A stretch of DNA of 64,000 bases from Chimonanthus salicifolius (Eukaryota > Streptophyta > Magnoliopsida > Laurales > Calycanthaceae), in NCBI GenBank assembly GCA_013350335.1, contig CM023537.1:12877884-12941883 (forward strand), given 5' to 3'. The notes beneath the pieces were generated by a model. The model did not search any database and was not told where the DNA came from. It saw only the letters and a program-made list of their open reading frames with translations. The position numbers and the translations under genes are program-made. Numbering within the stretch: position 1 is the first letter of the stretch; every line of letters begins with the position of its first letter. Below are positions 23,067-35,000 of this stretch, piece by piece.

Positions 23067-23724
23067 TAATTATGAATTTTAATCTTAAATAAACAAAGTA
23101 AATGACTTCATGATAATGGCATTGGTAAATTATTAAAATTTGCTTTGTACTGTTTTTACTTTTATGGTGGAAAACACATGGTCTGCACGTGTCACATATT
23201 TTTTTTATTTAAATGGCAACTTAAAAAATGGATTTTAATTAAAACTGGAACAGAATATCTCTATTTTGTAAAGTTAAAAACGCAAATAAAAAACAAATTA
23301 GGATAAGACAACGAGATAAATACAATTTTTTGGAAAACAAATAATCCAAAAATAATCTACTTTTTGTTATTTCTTTGAAGAGTCTACTATTTGTAGAATT
23401 TCATCTTGTCAAACGGCTTGTGTCAAGTAAAGCCGTGTACCAGAGTCAGACAAAGACGTTTTCTTGTTGAGACTTTAGTGTGTTGGATTTTTCTGTTTCT
23501 TTTATACCTTCTCCCAAGGAAAGTTAAATTTATAGGAGATTTTTTTTTTCTATGATGGAAACTATCTAATATAATTTAACAAAATAAATTACTGCAATCT
23601 TATTTTTCTACATCTCAAAAAATTTAAATCATCAATCACCCTTCTCTCATGATAGGTAAAAGTTTAAACAAGTACTTATTTTTATGTAATATTCTAAATT
23701 ATTATAATTACAAACTTTGTCGAT

Positions 23725-23885
23725 ATGGGTGCAATTCAAGGAACCTCTCATTTAGGGAATGTGTTAGGTTCAAGCCCCTATGACTTTACCTAGTGTGTCA
23801 TAAGCACAATGTGTATCACTTGTAGGAGTTTTGTGATGGGTTTTCTGTGGATTTCCAAATTGTAATTCAAAAAAAAATTTACAAA
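23725..23885 (+). repeat. tRNA-derived SINE-like element
   Basis: A-box-like GGGTGCAATTCAAGG is followed by a good B box (TTAGGTTCAAGCCCC) about 45 bases on. A body with TGTGATGGG-like sequence comes next, then an A-run near 23869. Similar in layout to the 21622 unit but diverged. Confidence 0.45.
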
Positions 23886-24650
23886 CTTTACTCTAATAAA
23901 AAAAATGAATGGTAAAATGGATAGCCATTGATGCTTAAAATGGTTTTTTTATAAAGGACAATATTGACATATATTGGTTACTTTGCGATGGCTTTGATTT
24001 ATAATAATAATAGTTGTAATAATTATAATAGCAAATGAAATGTTAGAGTTTTATTTTTTATGGAATTTATTAGGGTTTTAAAATTAATCTCTCTTCAAAG
24101 CCCTTTAACTATTGTTTTCTTTTATTTTTCAAAGATGCAGTTGGCTAATAACCTCACTATATTTGATTATAATTTGGAGAAGGACGACTCTAACCTTATA
24201 TAACTGAGTCACTATATTCTCACAACTCAATTAGAATTGTTTAATGTTTAGCTTAGAGGTGCCATCAAGTGATTCAACCAAATCAAAGACACAACTGTTG
24301 ATGTGAAAATGTATAAAAAAAATAATCTCATTAAATATAAACAGGCACTAGATTTAAACTAAATATAATAGATGAATGAGGTGGAGCTCTTTGTAAACTT
24401 GATGGTTTTATTTGCTTGAGTTGAGTAGATGATCATCATCACTATCATCATTGGTCATAATCTCATCTACATCGATTTAAAAATAAATCTTTTCTAATTG
24501 ACCCTATCACAACTATACTATAAGTCATTCTATAATATAACATATTTTTATTTATCCATTCAATATTAATTGCTTGAATACTATAGTTTATGCACTAGGA
24601 TTTTCTTTTAACTACATCTCTACGATTCTCCTTTAGTTACATCTCTAAGA

Positions 24651-25027
24651 CAGGGGTACAGATATCGGCCGATACGAAACGTATCGGCCGATATATATCA
24701 GTTTTTAAGTGCCAATTAATATCGGCCGATACGTATTGTATTGGCCGTACAACCTATTTTGTTGACCGATATATTGGTGATATATATCGGTCCGATATTG
24801 GCCGAGATGATTTATAACGATATTAAAAAAAAAGTGTGATGGCCCTAGTAGAAATATCGGCCGATATCAGCCAATATTTACGTTTTCAATTTTTTTTTTA
24901 CTATTTATTTTTCAGTTTTTTATATTTTTTTATTAAAAAAATAAAATAATACTGATATTTCCAAAAAAAAATAAAGATGAGAAAGAAATTTATCGGGCGA
25001 TATGCCAGGCCGAATTTTTTACCCCTG
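24651..25027. mobile_element. ATCGGCCGATA-type hAT-like MITE, copy 3
   Basis: A 377-bp element with inverted ends: CAGGGGTACAGATATCGGCC, and CAGGGGTAAAAAATTCGGCC as the reverse complement of the right end. The interior carries multiple ATCGGCCGATA motifs and T-runs. Flanking octamers (CTCTAAGA, CACTCACC) do not match well, so the insertion is older than the 3288 copy. There is no transposase. Confidence 0.75.
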
Positions 25028-27162
25028 CACTCACCTACTCCCTTGAATCTCACCTTATCCAATTTGATACCAATTTAATTCTCAAAGTTTATTAATTTAA
25101 ATCGATAAATTTTCACTATTAGATAATGTAAAATTTTGACGCCCATTGACCATTTGTATCAAGATTAGTGCAAATATTAATAGAGGAGAGCAAATATATA
25201 TATATATATATATTGTGATTATCTTCTTTCTCTTTCATTTGTTTTTTAATTATCTTGATTTTATTAATTAAGGTTGTTTTGTTTAGTGTCTTAATATTGA
25301 GTTATTTTTGCTAACTTGTTTTTACAGTCTTTTTTGTCACTGCCCACCTTCTAATGTGTATTTCTCTGTCACATCTCTAGATGTGACACTACGAGGGTTT
25401 TAGATTTAGATATCAACATTTGGGAAAAACTTAAATGAATTTGACTGAATGAACAAGTGATGGACTGGATGCTTATCTAATACCTCAAATAAATCTAAAT
25501 TATATATAAACATCATTCGAATACAAAAAAAATTTGTTACAAGACATAAGATAGAATGAAATTCATATTTTACTCTTATCAGTGTACCAATAATACACTA
25601 CTCAACTTGTATATGTATATATTCTGCATATAAATAAACTGGATAAACTGGTACTTGACGAGGAATATACACTTATGAGGGTAAAATAAGAATTTTACTA
25701 TATTTTTTTGTCTCCTAGTAAATTTTATCCATGTTAAAATAGGCCTCCATACAAGTCAGTAAAACTTTAAACAACACAACTAAAAATAAAGCTATTAATC
25801 AACAAACAAATAAATGTTGAAATTTCAATGGGATCGTTTTTTGAAATGATTACAATTATTTGTTTGTTAAATTGATAGTATTTTTTATTTTTATTTTGCC
25901 ATTTCACATTTCTAATTTATCATGATAACATAAATAGCAAAATGGGTATGGTTCTCCAGTTTAATAAAAATTTTGGTGCCCAACTCACTTTTATATATAA
26001 AGGTTGTATTTTTGTTATTGCGTATATTAAATAATTGGTATATGCACTCATATATATAGAATGAGTTGCACTTCCTTTTTTTTAAGACAAAGGTATTGAA
26101 GCGTCCCATCTTAGTAATTTGGGGAAAACCTCTCTATTCGCACACGTCAAGTACAAACTATGAGAGGAGTGACCCTTTTTGTATTGAGGGGTACTTTATC
26201 TCAAGATTTTCCATATGTAAAAGTGAAAATATGACCATCAAACTAACTCCACGTGAATTACACTTAGTTTATTTCCATTTTAAAAAAACACGAACATCGT
26301 ATAAAAATAATTGTATATATTGAAAGTATATTCGAGGAAAATGTTCTGATTTTTGCACATCAGAACAACTCATGGTGCATAAAATTTAAAGGAAATTTTA
26401 ATTTTGTCTTTGCTTTTGGAAACATGAGAAGAAAGTGAATGAAGAAAGTATAGACAAGATTTGGAATTTCCTTTAAACTTGTTGCACTATGAGAAAAACT
26501 CAGTAGTGCAAAAATTACCTGCTTTTGGAAATATGAGAAGATAGTGAATGAAGAAAGTACAGACAAATTTGGAATTTCCTTTAAATTTGATGCACTATGA
26601 GAAAAACTCATAGTGCAAAAATTATCACATGAGGAAATATATATAAACATTGTTTTAACTACCGACTCAAATTTTAACTCTAATAAAAATTCAACAAGCT
26701 GGTGAAAATACGACCCTCTTGCTAAGAGGAGGAAAAAAATATACTAAACTATATATAAAGAAAATTCCAAGACAATATAACATTCTATGAATACAAACAT
26801 ATTAAAAAGCTACTCTTTCTGTTCCAAAATATTTATCCTATATGTATTTTGAAATTGTCTTAAATTAATTGTCTTATTTCTTTATTTTCACATAAAATTA
26901 AAGTTTTAACCTTTTTAATGAGTTCCAAATCACTTTATAACGTGATGTGAAGACGACCTTATTTTATAAATTTTGGCATTGTATAATTATTTCTATCTTC
27001 TGCTCTTATTGTCTGGAATCGGTGCATAGTTAGGAAATGCTCAATACTAAATTAAGTTCATTGAAGGTTATTCATAATCTCATTATCTCAAAATTATTCA
27101 TATCATATTCGTATTGATTTAGATAATCTATTAATAGGTTTTTGGCGCATTCCATACAAAAA

Positions 27163-27224
<62 letters not shown>

Positions 27225-28240
27225 TTTAAATAAGACAAGTATTATGATATGGAGAGAGTATAAAAATGTACAAAGGGAATGAAAAGCAACAAAAGTAAAG
27301 CAGGGAAAGAGTGGGGTTTTTAATAAAAAAAAAAAACAATAGCAGAGATAGTAGGAAACTAATAATAGAAACAGAGAGCACCTATTAATTAGATAAAATA
27401 ATACAAAATCAAATAATAAAATACAAAAAATTATGAAAAAAGAGAGAATAGGATGATCAAGTAGAAGGGTGAAGAAAAATAAGTGGAAAGAGAAGGAAAA
27501 AAAGCAGTAAGTGGACTCTGTAGAAAAGAAAAATAAGAAAAAAGGGTCTTGAGAGATTTTTATTTTTTTTTAAATTTTAAATAGAGCTTTCCACGAGGAA
27601 AGAAAAAAGAAGCGCAGAAAGGGGGAAGAGAAGATGAAGAAGAAAAAGAAGGGTTTATTTTCAGCTTGTAAAAATAAAATGAGATTAAATTAAAATATAA
27701 TTTAAATAATTACAATTAAATTATAAAAAAATTAGTTTATTTGTAGCTCACCATTATTACTTTTATTATTTTTATTTTTAAAAATAATAAAAAATTAGAA
27801 AAACCAGTTGTTTTAATTTGATATTTTAATTTTACAAATTTTTATAAAGAGATTTATATAAGTTATATGTATTTTTATCTGAAAAGAAAAGGTTTATGCT
27901 CTACGTAGCCTAAAGATCTTCCCGAATAATTGAATTTTAAAAGAATTAAATATTAATAAATTACTTTGAAAAAAATAATACAAAACTTGATAACAACTTT
28001 ATATATAATTATTTTATCTTAAGTTTGATTTCATGATATTTAACTTTGATTTATATAGCAAGGGTATGATTTTTGCATCAAAAGAATAAATTATGGTGCA
28101 CCAAATTTAAAATAAATTTTAATTTTATCCCTATTTTTATAAAGAGGAGAAGAAAGGCAATTAGAAAAGTAAGGATAAATTAGATTTTTTAAAATTTATT
28201 ACACTACCTTAGATTAAATAGATTCTCGTCCAAAGTACTA
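25028..28240. other. AT-rich intergenic DNA with short tandem repeats
   Basis: No gene is visible. A 109-bp unit beginning GCTTTTGGAAA is tandemly duplicated at 26412-26520 and 26521-26628 with about a dozen differences. A related motif recurs near 28060-28200. An (AT)n microsatellite spans about 27165-27216, and 27230-27660 is purine-rich (A/G) on the plus strand. Confidence 0.5.
27165..27216. repeat. (AT)n microsatellite
   Basis: About 26 uninterrupted AT dinucleotides followed by a T-run. Likely length-polymorphic. Confidence 0.95.
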
Positions 28241-28724
28241 TATTTTTATCATTAAAAATTTGATGATATAATAAAATAGTAATTTAAATATGTCCCATGG
28301 AAATCGAAATTTTACGTGAGTTTCCTTCGCAGTTCGTACAACGTGACGTGTGAATTTAAAATAAAAAAAAAATGATTTTAAAGTTTATTGTATGATTTGA
28401 ACTATTTTGAAGTTGCTTAATACTTGGTTTGGATTCTTTTTAAAGTGGGCCCAGGCAACGACTCGTATACTCTGAACTGAATTTCTCGTGCCTGTTTTGG
28501 CAAACGAATTTGTCGTCTCATCAATATCTAAAATTCTCTTCCATCTCTTCTGCCTCCTCTTTGGATGGGAACCCAAGCCATCTTCTTCCCGTTCCTCTTC
28601 CTCTTCCTCTTCTTCCTTCAACTTCACACCTGTCTCCATAAAACCCTAACCCTAATTGTACCATACCAAAACCAGAGGAGACGATCAAAACCCTATCCCT
28701 AGACATCCCTAATCGGCGGAGGCC
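28241..28724 (+). promoter_or_regulatory. ATG2 promoter and 5' UTR with telo-box
   Basis: A pyrimidine-rich leader (TTCCTCTTCC repeats, about 28540-28620) precedes the ATG2 start. Two tandem plant telomere-type units, AAACCCTAACCCTAA, lie at 28641-28655, that is, a telo-box 70 bp before the start codon. Telo-boxes are common in promoters and leaders of plant housekeeping genes. No clear TATA box was seen. Confidence 0.5.
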
Positions 28725-28996
28725 ATGTTCCGCTGGAGCGTGGCCAAGTCGGCGGAGGCCATGTTCTCTCAGTGGGCCATCAAACGCGTCTGCAAATTTC
28801 TTTTGAAGAAGAAATTGGGGAAATTCATTGTTGGCGATATTGATCTCGACCAGCTCGATGTCCAGCTGGGTGAAGGCACCATCCAGCTGACCGACCTTGC
28901 CCTCAATGTCGATTATCTCAACTCGAAGGTACACGCCTTTTAATCTTTCCTTCTAACAACCCTCTTTTTTGGGTCCCGAGTTAAATCTGTATTCTT

Positions 28997-29041
<45 letters not shown>

Positions 29042-32000
29042 AATCTTTCGATGTTTTAGTGGTGAATTTGCTTGTGTGTGATGTTTGGTGTAATTGCATG
29101 CGGGAATTCAAAGACGTGTTTAGAAATGCGTATGCACCATTTTTGGATCCACGGAAATGAACGTGTTTTCCTGGGAAGGGGCCTTTAAAAACAAAGTGGA
29201 GTATGGGATTTTTTTCATGGGATTTTTCCACGTATGAGTTGGAGTTTTGGTCGGAAGATGCATTGTTCTCGAATTGCACTGAATTGTATATTAATTGTTT
29301 GAATATGTGAAGGTGCAAGACCTTTCATGGAAAGTAATAATTTCCTCAAACAAAGGTGGTTAAACTCATTTTAAATTTTAGTTAAAATGGTGATTTTATG
29401 AAAGAAATTTCTTTTCTACGCATCCAAATTGAGTTGTATGCGTGAAGGTGGTGTTAATGTAATGATGGCGAAGCCTTTTTTCCCTCCCTCCTGCTGGAAG
29501 GTGTGAAATTTGGGTTTTAGTTGGGTTCCAGTTAGAATTTTGGTTAAAGAGAACTTTGTGGTTGAAGTTGTGTATTTATTTATTTGGAATCTGCATCTTA
29601 TTTATTCCAACAAATGCTTACTTGTGTTTCAATGTCTGCTATCTCTTGTAATTCTCTACATGCATGCCACTTTGCTGTTGAAACATTTTTGAATTGGGAC
29701 TGCATAGGAGTGATTATCCTCCCACAGAAATTTGGAGTGGCAGGCTGCACAAATTCCCAATATCAAAGCTTTTTTTTTTTGAAATGGTTCATATATTAAT
29801 AGATAAAAAAGTATTAGAGGTGCAAATACAAAAATAGAAAACCAAAAAGAACAACAAGAAGATAACCAGGAAAGTAACTGCCCACAGAAAAGGCTACTGT
29901 CCAGGACATAGAACATAGCACAATGAGCACAAGTAAGACCAATACATTCTTTCCAGGCACACAAAATGTCTGACATAGAGATGTTCCTGAATTCCTGGAG
30001 AGAAACAACCCATGATGCACACTTGGTGAGAGCACATCTAGCAACTGCATTACTGGACTCAAGCGTACCTTTGAAGACCCTGTTATTACGTTCCCACCAA
30101 AGGCTCCAAATTGTGGCAAACAAAGATAATTGCCACAAGGAAGAACACTCAGGCGAGACAATAACACTGTCCCAAGCGAAACGACAACTCAGCCATAGAC
30201 GAAGGCATAACCCAAGCTATACCAAAATGGTCAAGGACCAAGTTCCAAACAACAACAGAGAAGGGGCAAGCACCAACCAAAATTCTTCCTCTCTTCCGTA
30301 GGTTGTCTTGAGTCAAGATTTTCTCCAAACCGGCAGTCCAGAGGAAGCTAATTACCCTCGGAGGCGCTTTGAAGGACCAATTCTTGGGATTAACGGTAGC
30401 AAACCCAGCGGTCATATAATTCCAAGAGTAGAAGGACTTGACCCAAAAAACACCAGTGGTGTTAGACCAAACTAGACTATCCTTCAAAAAGTGCGAATCC
30501 TATAGGAAGAAATGGAGTGCAAGAGATCCTAAAAGTCACTTGCTTCTGAATCGAACATGTCACGACGAAGAAGGATGTCCCACACAACTTGCTCACTACT
30601 AATGGTATAGAAATTTGATATGGTCCCAAGCGGTCTAAGAGAGAGTTGGTAGAGAGAAGGAAACTGAGAAGCCAGAGAAGAGCTATCGCACCAAGGATCA
30701 ATCCAAAACTTAATTATGTCCCCACGCCCAACATTAAACCTGATACCTTATTTGAATTTATCAACACAAGCTGCAATAGCCCTGCCACATGCCGGAAGCT
30801 CTACATGGGGTAGGATTAATATCCCAACCGAAATTCCCCAATTTGTACTTGCAGGAGAGGATAACTTTGCAAGGGGGATTGTCATAAGAACCTAACCTCC
30901 AAATCCACTTAGTTAGAAGAGCAGTATTAATGGATTTAATTGGACACACCCCCAAACCCCCAACAACTGTAGGAAGACAAACTTTAGCCCAACTGACAAG
31001 GAGATATTTCCACATATCCTCGTGGTTGCTCCAAAGTAAATTCCTCATAATCTTTTCCATCGAAAGAATGACTTTGTTGGGCGAACGGAAAGCGGAGAGG
31101 AAGTAGACATGCAAGATTGAGAGGGTTGACTTGAGAAGAGTGATCCGTCCACCTAAAGACAAGTACTTGCCACTCCACGAAGCCAGACGCTTGCTAAACG
31201 TATGGATGATTGGTTCCCGCTAAGTATAACCAGGAGATCCTATGCATAGGGGAAGCCCCAGATAAGTAGATGGGAGAACAGAGGATACACAACCCAAGAG
31301 CCCTGAAAGAGAATTAAGTTTAATGTTGTCCAAATTAATGCTGTAAACTTCACTCTTGAGGTAATTGATCCGGAAGGAAGAAGACAACTCAAACCACTTG
31401 AGTAAGGTACGAAGATTCATGACAAATTCCTCATTAGCCTCACAGAAAATGATGGTATCATTCACAAACTATAAATGATGGATTTGCAAAGAAGAGTCAC
31501 CAATTCTGAAACCATGAATAAGGTTGAAGTCTGCAGCTTTAGAAAGAAGAAGGCTTAGAGACTCCACGGCCAAGATGAACAGTGCATGAGAAAGAGAGTT
31601 GCCTTGATGTATACCCTTGGAACTCTTAAAAAAATCTTTTGATGAACCATTGACGAGGATGGAAAAATGTGCAGAAGATACGCATTCAAACTTCCAAAGA
31701 CACAATTTCTGACTGAATCCCATGCTGGTAAGTACAAAGTGAAGGAATTGCTAATCCACCATATCATAGGCTTTCTCCAAATCCAACTTGTAGATAATAT
31801 CTTTCCGTCTGGCCTTATGCTGGGAATCAATACACTCATGTGCTGATATCACTGCATCCATAATTTGCCTCTCCTCAGTAGCAACGGATTGGGATGGAGA
31901 AATAAGCTTTAGGAGGAGTATTGAGTCTGTCAGCTAGAACCTTGGCAAGAATCTTAGAAGGGCTGCCTAACAAACTGATGAGCCTGAATTTAGATAGTGA

Positions 32001-35000
32001 GGAAGCACCATCCTTCTTAGGCACCAATACAAGGAAAGAAGCACCCAACTCCTTCGGAATAAAAGCTCTCTGGTGGAATTCCTCAATGAAAGCAATGAGA
32101 TCAATCTTGACTATGTCCCAAAATAATTTGAAAAAGGCAATGGGGAATCCATCCGGTCTAGGAGCATGGTCTTCACCAAGGTCCCAGACAACCTTTCTGA
32201 TTTCATCCTCGGAAAAAAGCCGCTCAATGGAAGAAGCATCAGAATAAAAATTAATTCTGAAGGGGAGACCCGAAATCAGCAGTCTGTCAAAAGGGTTGGC
32301 AGAGTATAACTCCTTGAAGTGGTTAAGAACAGTAGAGATGATGTCTTCCTTAGATGTCACTGTTAAATCACCAACCTTAAGAGACCTGATACTATTTGCT
32401 CTTCTACGAGCAGAAGCCATAGCATTGAAAAAACCGGTATTTCTATCCCCTTCCTTAATCCACTTATCTCTAGATCTTTTCGTCCATTTAATTTCTTCTT
32501 GAATACTCTTGGTCTGATATTGTTCTTGGAGATCAAGATGGAGAGAAGCATCATCCTTAGAAATGGACGCAGCTTGCTCACTCAAGTCAATCTGGTTAAT
32601 CCCGTTAAGGATGACAAATAGGGATTTAGATAAAGACCCAAAATTAGAAACACACCAATGTTTCAACTTGGCCTTCAAACGCTTCACTTTGAGGTGAAAA
32701 ATGTAGCATTTTCTACTGCTAATAATTTTTTCTGGCCACCAATGTAATGAGGTCCCGAAACCTCTCTCTTTAACTGAGCACAATTCAAATCTAAACGGCA
32801 TAGGTCCCCAAGACTCCTCGAAAGAATCCAAAACCAAGGGCCGAGGGAAAACTGATAAGTGCGAATCTGGGAAAAGGTCAAGCCACTCTGTCAATACCAG
32901 AAACCTATCAATGCGGGAGAATGATGGCTGCTCATGGCCACTGGACCACGTTAATTCGTCACCTAATAGTGGAAGGTCCACCAGTCCAAGGGTATAGGGA
33001 GAAGTCGCCTATGAAGGAATCTATCTTGGTTAGCTTGCTAGAGTCCCAACAAATGATGATGCCACCGGATATGCCATTTGACGGTTTTGCAACCCACTGG
33101 AAACGCCTACCACTGCTGCAAGAGCGGGTGATCAGGCCTGAGGGATCTTCTAGTTTAGACTCTTGGAAACACAGGATGGTAGGTTGAATTGGTCTGATGA
33201 AGTTCTTTATAGTATCTCTCTTTTCCAGGTCTCCGAGACCCCTAGTATTCCATGAGATGATCTTCATTGATCACTTGACTGGTTAACACGGTTGGTTTCC
33301 ACGTTATTGCGACGGTTGTAGTTCACTGAAGAACTTAGTCTGGTGAGTTCACAGGAAAGTGCTATCTTTTCTTTTCGAAATTGCGGGATCCAGATTCCTA
33401 ATTGCTGCCAGATAGGAAATCAACTTGTCTTCCGTTCCTTCAGAAATAAGGTCGATCTTGCGACTGACTTCAAGCATCCTGTCTTTAATTAGGTTAATTT
33501 TGCTCAAAACTTTTTCTATGATTACCCGAACACCTTAGAGCCTTTTGCAAATTTTCCTTGTTTTTATGACTTGAAACCCCAATGTGGCAAAAACTCCTAC
33601 TTTTTGAGGTGTAAGCTACGTCATTCATGGATTCCATACAAGCACTCTGGCATTGACATCTCCCATATACAGTATTGGTTGGCACACTTTCTTTTTCTAA
33701 ATGCAAATGGTGCCGAACTTTGCTTCATAAATGCGACCCTTCATTGGTTTCATATATGTTTGGGGTTGAAGATAAATTTCAACAAAAGTGAGCTTTCAGG
33801 TGTACTTGGCTTTGTTCTAATAAGGAATTCAAAGATCTTAGAGCCGGTGATCTTTGTCAGTCTTGGGAGGGTTGTATGAAGTCCATCTCACGAAAGAAGG
33901 AAAAATAGGTTGAGTGGTCCCCCGTTTCTTGGGGACCCTTAAGTTTAATGTGGACTGGGCCTCTAGGGGCAAACCTGGACCGGCTGGGATTGGGGGCGTT
34001 CTTAGGGACCATGCGGGCTCCACACGTGTTGTTTTCACGGAAGCTGTGGGGACCAAGGAATCTAATGAGGCAGAACTTCTTAGTATCCAGAGAGCCTCGA
34101 GCTTGGGAGCAAGCTTAGGGGGTGTAAAATTAGAAATTGAAAGCGATTCTTCCAACTCTATCAAATGGGCTAGGGGAGTGAAACATCCTCCATGGAGGTT
34201 AATCACACTAGTAAAGGAGATAAAAGGATTAGCCATGGGCCTGGAGGTGACCTTTTTGCATATCAGTCGAACAACCAATGGAGTGGTGGATTTCTTTGCA
34301 AAAAATGGAGTTGGAAGGGTCGATCGGTGGCGTCTTCCATTTATCAGAAGGATAGTTGCTTTTGTAGTAGTGGAGTTGTACCTTTCTAGTTGTTTTGTTT
34401 TAGTTGTTTGTCTTTCTTTTTCGGCCTAACTCTCTTAGGCCTTTTGTTTGTTTTTTTCCTTTTCTTTGTAACTGACTTCTTCTTTTTAATGAAATTTATT
34501 CTATTACCGCTGAAAAAAAAACACCATCATGCACCTCTCAAAAAAAAAAAAAAACCCATTAGTCTTTAGTGGAGCTAGCAGATGTGCTGGGATATGTAGT
34601 GTCTTGCTTCCATACCTCATATTTGGGTTGTCCTTTGTGTGTTACGAAGCCTAGAAAGTAAGCTTGGGATCCTTTCATTGAGAAGATTGAATGAGGCTAT
34701 TGGTGTAGAAAATTACCATTGAAAGAAGGCTATTGGTGTAGAAAGTTACCCACCACTATATTGGGGGAAGAATGAGGGTTACTAGGGTAGTGCTTAACAA
34801 CCTTTGAGTGTATTTTGTTTGTTGTCTTTTGCTGTTTTTGATGTCAATGATCTATAAGATTGAAAGCATTCCGTGCGGGTTCTTGTGGAACGACAATCTA
34901 GAGAAAAGGAAGATTCATATTGTTCCTTGGGACTGGTGTGTAAACTTTATTGGGCAAGTGGCTCTGGAGACTGGGTGAGCACCCAAACAAACTTTGGTGC

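Noticed and set aside
28385..28934. Minus-strand frames over the ATG2 start
   Set aside because: They are mirror readings of the CT-rich leader and exon 1; Glu/Arg-rich text is an artefact of low complexity.
31875..32981. The 368-codon minus-strand frame as a host enzyme
   Set aside because: It contains the endonuclease end and start of the reverse transcriptase of a LINE.
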